64,000 nucleotides of DNA from Lenzites betulinus (lineage: Eukaryota; Basidiomycota; Agaricomycetes; Polyporales; Polyporaceae): positions 62,001 through 126,000 of the forward strand of contig JABYQU010000043.1 of the NCBI GenBank assembly GCA_022264855.1, read 5' to 3'. The notes under the pieces are model-generated. The model was not told the DNA's origin. It searched no databases and worked only from the letters and a program-made list of their open reading frames with translations. Below are positions 58,267 to 64,000 of this stretch, one piece after another. The position numbers and the translations under genes were made by a program. How positions within the stretch are numbered: position 1 is the first letter of the stretch; the number at the start of each line of letters is the position of its first letter.

Positions 58267-61200
58267 ATGTCTGTCCCTCTCCAGTTCCTCAACGACCTCC
58301 CCACCGCCCCGGCAACACAGTCCCTGGGGGACCAAATCGCCGAACTCGTCACCGACAATGGCTGCGTTACGACGCTCCTCGACTGCCTTGCGTCGACGAA
58401 CGAGCCAGCCCTCTACTCCCCCGACATGACACGACCGCCCCTTACCCACGCCATGCTTCACGACCACATCAAGAACTTCGCACTACCCACGTCGGGTCTT
58501 CATGACAAGCTCGGGCCCAACGACCGCATCATGCTGGTCCTGCCCACAGGAGCGGAGAACGCCGTCGTTATCATGTCTGTCGCCAGCTACCACACCGGCG
58601 CCCCTGTCAACTTCAACTGCACTGCGGTTGAGTTGGCGGAGGACGCACACCGACTCAAAGCGAAGGCCGTCATCACCACCAAGGAGGCGGCGCACCGGTT
58701 AGAGTTGCGCAAGCTCCGTCAGGAGCTTGGCGCGGAGATCATTTTCATCCACCCCCGTACTCTTGGTGTCGCCGGTCTCTTCGACATGTCGGTCATGACC
58801 GACGCCGAGGACGAGGGCGAGTGGGATCAGATCATCTACGTCTTCCCCAACCCGTCCAAGCTCCACACCCTCGAGGACCAGTCGTTGGTGTTGCATACGT
58901 CGGGTACTAGCGGCAAGAAAAAGGTACGTCGTATCCCACATCATCGCATACATTGTGCTGACCCTTTTCTCAGGTTGTTCCTTACAATCTCCGCTGTCTC
59001 ATCGTCGGCACATGTTGTGTCGCCAAGTCGTGGGATTTATGCACGGAGGACGTCAACAGTGAGTTTTTTTGGCTAACTATCCCTTTGCAACAACTAATTT
59101 CGATTGCGCAGTGAACATGATGCCCTTGTTCCATGTTGGCGGTATCATCCGCAACCTGTGGGCTCCGATGTTTTCTGGAGGCTCTGCCATTATGTGCGCC
59201 GGTTTCGACGACGTCGCCTTTTGGCCTATTGTCATTGAGCGTGGTGCTACTTGGTACGTTCAGTCTTTCAGCTCCCGCAGTAGCCGAAGCTCATTCGCAA
59301 CACAGGTACTACGCCGCGCCGACGATGCATCATGCAATTCTCGGCTCTCGGCCTTCGCACATCAAGCCCTCCACCGACACTCGTATTCGTATGATTGCGA
59401 ACGCAGCCGGTGGCCTCCTCCCTTCGCTCGCCCAAGAGCTGAAGGATACCTTCGGCGCCGTTATCCTGCCTTCGTACGGCATGACCGAGGCCATGCCTAT
59501 CGCCTCGCCGCCGACAAACTACCGTCTCGAGAGGCCGGGTTGCTCTGGTATCGCGTGTGGACCGCACATGTCCATCCGCGATCCCTTCAACCTTGAGCGC
59601 GAGATGCCCATCGGCGCCACTGGCGCGGTGTCTTTCCGCGGCCTTCCCACCTTCAGCGGCTACGAGAAGGAGATCGGCCAGCCCCTCGACACGTCCTCGT
59701 TCTCTAGCGAGGGCTGGTTCGATGGTGGTGACGTCGGTTTCATGGACAAGGACGGCTACCTCTTCATCACCGGCCGTTCGAAGGAGATCATCAACAAGGG
59801 TGGCGAGGTTATCTCCCCCTTCGAGATCGAGGAGGCCATCACCGCTCTTGCGAAGGAGCGCGTGAAGTCCACCATTGCCTTCTCCATCGAGCATGAGGTC
59901 TTGCAGGAGACGATCGGCGTTGTCATCGTTCCTCAGCCGGATCAGCCCCGCATCGGTCTCGCCGAGCTCCTCGACATCCTCAAGGCGCAGCTGCACCCCT
60001 CGAAGTGGCCGTTCGTCATCGTCTACATGGACGATCTGCCCAAAAACAACGCCGGCAAGCCTCTGCGCATCAAGCTCGCCCCGCGTCTCGGCATCCCTGT
60101 CATGACCGACGACACGCCCGTTGTCATGCGCTACTTCGAGGCGACTGCTCCCGACAAGAACGTCCCTCTCTCCGAGCCCATTCCCTGTGCGCGGGTCGTC
60201 CCCGACACTAAGATTCTCGAGGAGGAGATCCTCAAGGTCGCCGGTGTCCAGGAAGTCGACATTCGCACCAGCGAGATCGGCACACCCGAGGCGCTCGTTT
60301 CCGTCACCCCCATGTCCGAGCTTACACCAAACAAGCTCACGGCCATCCTGGTCAAACACGTCCCCGGCTACAGCATGCCCGACCCGCTCTATGTGTTCGA
60401 GAACCTCCTCGAGCGCAAGAAGGACGGGTCTGTCGACTGGGTGTTCATGGAGTCCGAGATCAAGCGCCGCAACGCGTCGAGCTTGTCTCCGAAGGCCCTG
60501 GTCGTCCGCGACATCATCGCCGATCTCCTTGACAAGGACTCTGGCACCATCGCTGGCGACAGCGACTTCTTCCTCATCGGCGGTAACTCGCTGCTCCTTG
60601 GTCGCCTTGCGCACCAGATCCGCAAGGATATGGGCGTGACGCTCAAGGTCTCCGACATCTTCACCAGCAGCACTATCAACGGCATCGCTGAGCTGATTGA
60701 GTTGGAGGCCTCTGGTGAGACCATGGCAGGAAGGCGCTCTTCCTCAGCCAAGTCTGCCACCCATCGTTGCAGTATCAGCGCTTCGACGAGCACAGTCAGT
60801 CTCTCTTCTCTCTCTTCACACGTATTTTACTCACATTTTACCTCAGGCGACGGTAGATAACAAAGGGCGCCCCGCGACGCATCCTTTGGCGCTCATTGTT
60901 CAGGCACTACCGGTGCTGATCTTCCACCCTATGAAGACTGCCTTCACGTGGACCGCGCTGCTCTACATTCTGTCGCGGTTCTCCAACTTCGTCCATGTCG
61001 GCTACTGGGAGCGTGTTGGCGCTCTGGTCGCGGCCATCGTCGCCGCTCGTCTTCTTGCCCGCATTGTCTGCCCCATCTTCGCGATCGCTTTCAAGTGGAT
61101 CGTCATCGGACGTTACAAGCCGGGAACATACCGCTACTGGAGTGGTTACCACCTTCGCTGGTGGGTCACCAACCAGTTCGTCCGCATCGCCGGACGCGGC

Positions 61201-63391
61201 ATCTTCGCCAGTAGCCCCTCGATGGAGTTCCTCTACTACCGCCTCATGGGCGCGCACATCGGCAAGGGCGTCAAGATCGAGAAGTCCGCACGCCTCGCCG
61301 AGTTCGACCTGCTCTACCTCGAGGACGGCTGCCGCATCGACAAGGCCCTTGTACGCGGCTTCTGTGTTGAGCGCGATGGCTTCTTCCGCCTCGACCCCAT
61401 CGTCGTCGGCAAGAACGCTGTCGTGAACACCTACACCACCATCAGCCCCGGTGCCATCGTCCCCGAGAGCGCGGTGTACGGTCCTCACTCTTCGTCGTTC
61501 GACGAGCCTTCTCCCGACGACTACAACCAGCTTAACCGCACGGAGACCCCGGAGCCGCACTGGTTCCTGAAGATCTTCTTCGCCGGCCCGATCATCTTCA
61601 TCGTTGTCTTCATCTCGTACCTCCCGTGGTTCGCCGCACTCGCTGGTCTTCTCACCCAGACCATCGGCTCGGACGGTCTCTCCAACCTCGAGGCCATCAT
61701 CCGTTGGTTCGCGTCACCCACCCGTATCGGATGGCACGTACTCGCGCGTATCTGCCGTGAGATTTTCCCTTCGGTCATCCAGGTGTTCCTCGGGATCATC
61801 GTCAAGCGCACGCTCGGCCTGCACAAGCCCATGCTTGTCTCGGAGATGACGCAGTGGACCCTCGTCCGCCGCTACATCAACAACGCGCTGCTCGACCAGA
61901 AGACCATCAAGTCCGCATTCGACTTGATCGGCTCGCACTACGAGACGACGTCCATCATCTTCCGCGCCATGGGTGCGAAGGTCGGCAACCGTGTCTACTG
62001 GCCTGGTTCCGGGGTGTACTGCCCTGACCCCGAGCTGCTCGACATCGGCGACAACGTCGTCTTCGGTTCGCGCTCGGAGATCTTCACCACCGACTCGGTC
62101 GGCTCCGCAATGGTCACCATCGGCTCGGGCTCGATGATTGCAGACCGTGTCGTCCTCATGCCCGGATCCAAGGTCGGCCGCAAGGTCGTCATGGGCTCCG
62201 GCGCGCTGGGCAAGCGTGACGGCGACTACGGCGATGGCTCCGTCTGGATGGGCAACGACCGCGGCGAGGCTGTCTGCTTCGGGAAGCCCAACAAGGACAT
62301 CGACGACGAGATCCCGTCGACGCCCTTCGGACGTGCCTTCTACGACCACAAGGCCGCCTACTACGTCTACCCCTACTGGCTCCTCCTCATCATCTACTTC
62401 TCGGTTAGCGCATTCAGCGCGGCGTTCTGGGCCATGGGCCCCGTCGCCGTCACGCAGATCGTCAACGCCATCCGCATCTACCACCCGTCGCTGAAGCTCT
62501 TCAACGGCCACAAGACGGAACTCTTCATCCTCTTCGGCCTCGTCGCCGCCTGCTTCATCATGATCCTCACGTGCATGTCCATGCTCATGCTCCTCTGGGT
62601 CATCGGCACGAAGTGGCTCATCATTGGCCGCCGGCGCGAGGGACGCTACGACTGGGACGAGAGCTCGTACTGCCAGCGGTGGCAGCTGCACCTCACGGTC
62701 TCGCGCCCCGTGCACCGTGGCTTCGACAACGGCGGTATCCTCGGCGGCATCTCCGGATCCGCATACTTCGTGTGGTACCTCCGCGCCATGGGCGCGAAGA
62801 TCGGCAAGGACTGTGCCATCTTCGCCGGCGGCAAGGTCGGCCTCATGACTGAGCCCGACCTGGTCGAGATGGGCGACCGCGTGTCGCTCGACGACTGCTC
62901 CGTCGTCGCACACATCAACTCGCGCGGCAACTTCTCGCTCAACAAGCTCCGCATTGGCTCATCGTACGTCACTCTCTCCTCTCATTCGCATAACACTATA
63001 CTGACATTTCGTCCACAGTGCTGCAATGCGCGCAGGCTCACGCCTTCTGTCCGGAGCAGCGATGGACGACCACTCGATGCTGTGCGAGCACACCCTCCTC
63101 ACCTCTGGCGAGATCGCCATGGCGGGTGCCGCATACGCTGGATGGCCCGCACGCCAGCTCGACGACGTCTTCTTCCTCGAGCGCACGGCAACCGGCACTT
63201 CGCAGGGCGGCAAGGGCGCGCAGCTCACGCGGGACATCAGCCGTCTCGACCACATCCGCCGCTCGATGACGCGGACGAGCCAGCGCAGCCCGAGCGAGTC
63301 CAGCGAGTCGACACACGTGTCGGTCATTGAGCACATCACGGAGAAGGACGACGGCAAGGACGACTCGTCCAAGGCGGGGCTCATCGTCTAG
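58267..63391 (+). CDS. Membrane NRPS-like enzyme: adenylation, carrier, 6 TM, three LbH domains
   Basis: Six exons (58267-58923, 58974-59058, 59112-59253, 59306-60794, 60847-62963, 63019-63391) are in phase and give 1,620 residues. The adenylation domain has TSGTSGKKK (about 211-219), YGMTEAMP (about 351), GDVGFMDKDGYLFITGRSKE (about 436) and NNAGKPLRIK with the A10 lysine (about 542). The carrier domain has DSDFFLIGGNSLL, its serine being the pantetheine site (about 722). After it come three left-handed beta-helix blocks introduced by YRLMGAHIG, FRAMGAKVG and LRAMGAKIG, alternating with about six hydrophobic segments. Epsilon-poly-L-lysine synthetase (Pls) has the same order: adenylation, carrier, six membrane segments and three tandem soluble domains. 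The monomer and product here are unknown. Confidence 0.88.
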
Positions 63392-63839
63392 GGTCGTGAG
63401 CTATGATTGTTTCTCGAAGGATATTGCTTCGCTTTACTTCGTTCGGCCCGGATTTCGACGTGCTCCATCATGTTTGATTCTTTACTGTGGTCTGGGGATA
63501 GTTCATCGGTCAGCTTAGAAGTTTCTCATCATTATCGTCATTGTCATCATCATGTATCGTTAGCTCTTTTCCGATATAGAATATACTACATCATCCACTA
63601 CTTCAGTGCGCGATCGCATGAGCCTTCACTTTTGAGCTTCAAGCTTCAAACTTGCGACCTTGAGTTCCCGAGTCGTGTGCAAGCATCGCTGGAGCACTTG
63701 CCCTCTGCGCGCATGATCAACATTGAGACATACACATGCGGTCCTTCAAGTATAGTTACATTTGATTTGTACAGGTTACAGACGACTGCAAGTCTGACAT
63801 CAAGAGAGTTCCGTCCCGCCAGCGTTGCAAGCATACACC
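63392..63839. other. 3' region between converging genes
   Basis: AT-richer 3' sequence shared by the NRPS-like gene and the gene entering from the right. No coding feature is supported. Confidence 0.45.
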
Positions 63840-64000
63840 TTACCCGCGCAAGTTCGCGAAGCGCACCTTGTACTTTTCGGTGATGTAGGCCTATTACGAG
63901 CTCACCATCAGCTAGACGATTCACCCAGCACCACCCAACTAATCCTACCTCATCGAACGTGGCCTTGAAGCTTTCTCTAGCCAACAGGGCGTTATGGTAC
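63840..64000 (-). CDS. C-terminal end of an unidentified gene (5' part outside window)
   Basis: Two exons, from the right edge to 63949 and 63840-63890, are separated by a 58-nt intron with good GT-AG sites. They encode YHNALLARESFKATFDE and AYITEKYKVRFANLRG before the stop. The join is in phase. The sequence looks like a charged C-terminal helix. It is too short for me to name a family. Confidence 0.6.

Noticed and set aside
59268..60614. 448-codon minus-strand frame opposite the NRPS-like gene
   Set aside because: Opposite a verified adenylation domain; composition is that of an antisense frame, with no domain.
61714..62913. 399-codon minus-strand frame opposite the NRPS-like C-terminus
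   Set aside because: Same reason: the shadow of beta-helix and membrane exons.

Overview
This 64 kb window is nuclear DNA from a filamentous basidiomycete, most likely an Agaricomycete and plausibly a polypore. The evidence is dense, GC-rich, intron-split genes with short GT-AG introns of about 50-75 nt, a fungalysin (M36) secreted protease, F-box/LRR-type families, a fungal tRNA ligase, fungal-type autophagy, exocyst and kinetochore genes, and small non-autonomous DNA transposons. Most exon joins below were checked for reading phase by hand. None was checked against RNA. No tRNA, rRNA or CRISPR array was seen.

Layout, left to right: a RING-H2 protein entering from the left edge (1-2441); a type IIC P-type cation ATPase on the minus strand (2959-6837); a TMEM242-like mitochondrial protein (8066-8949) followed by 1.6 kb of degraded coding-like DNA; a fungalysin metalloprotease (10648-12623); thymidylate synthase (13015-13996, minus); an F-box-type protein (14929-16598); a long coiled-coil protein (17009-20890); a short-chain dehydrogenase (22698-24071); ATG14 (24814-26779, minus); a second F-box-type protein (27365-29528, minus); a Swi5-like recombination mediator (about 29943-30275, minus); an UNC93-like transporter with an unusually long intron (32222-34580, minus); and tRNA ligase TRL1 (36905-39647, minus).

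The second half holds a 1,030-bp PIF/Harbinger-type MITE (40206-41235); EXO70 with a 12-nt microexon (41352-43828); an Enhancer-of-zeste-like CXC-SET protein whose 3' two thirds are strikingly AT-rich and whose NHS motif is changed (43876-46474, minus); ATG18 head-to-head with it (46713-48408); an unrecognised low-complexity protein (48923-50469, minus); the HAP3/NF-YB CCAAT-binding subunit (51228-51816, minus); two tandem cupin paralogs (52662-53240 and 53720-54310); a 234-bp TA-flanked MITE (54408-54641); MIS12 (54952-55926); and a 1,620-residue membrane NRPS-like enzyme (58267-63391). The last has an adenylation domain, a carrier domain, six membrane segments and three left-handed beta-helix domains, which is the architecture of epsilon-poly-lysine synthetase. 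The C-terminal end of another minus-strand gene enters from the right edge.

Most of the window is housekeeping: autophagy (ATG14, ATG18), exocytosis (EXO70), kinetochore (MIS12), tRNA splicing (TRL1), recombination (Swi5-like), dTMP synthesis and CCAAT-box transcription (HAP3). The strongest candidates for something new are the membrane NRPS-like enzyme, the compositionally mosaic E(z)-like gene, and the two MITE families that share GTGAC-rich interiors but differ in ends and target sites.
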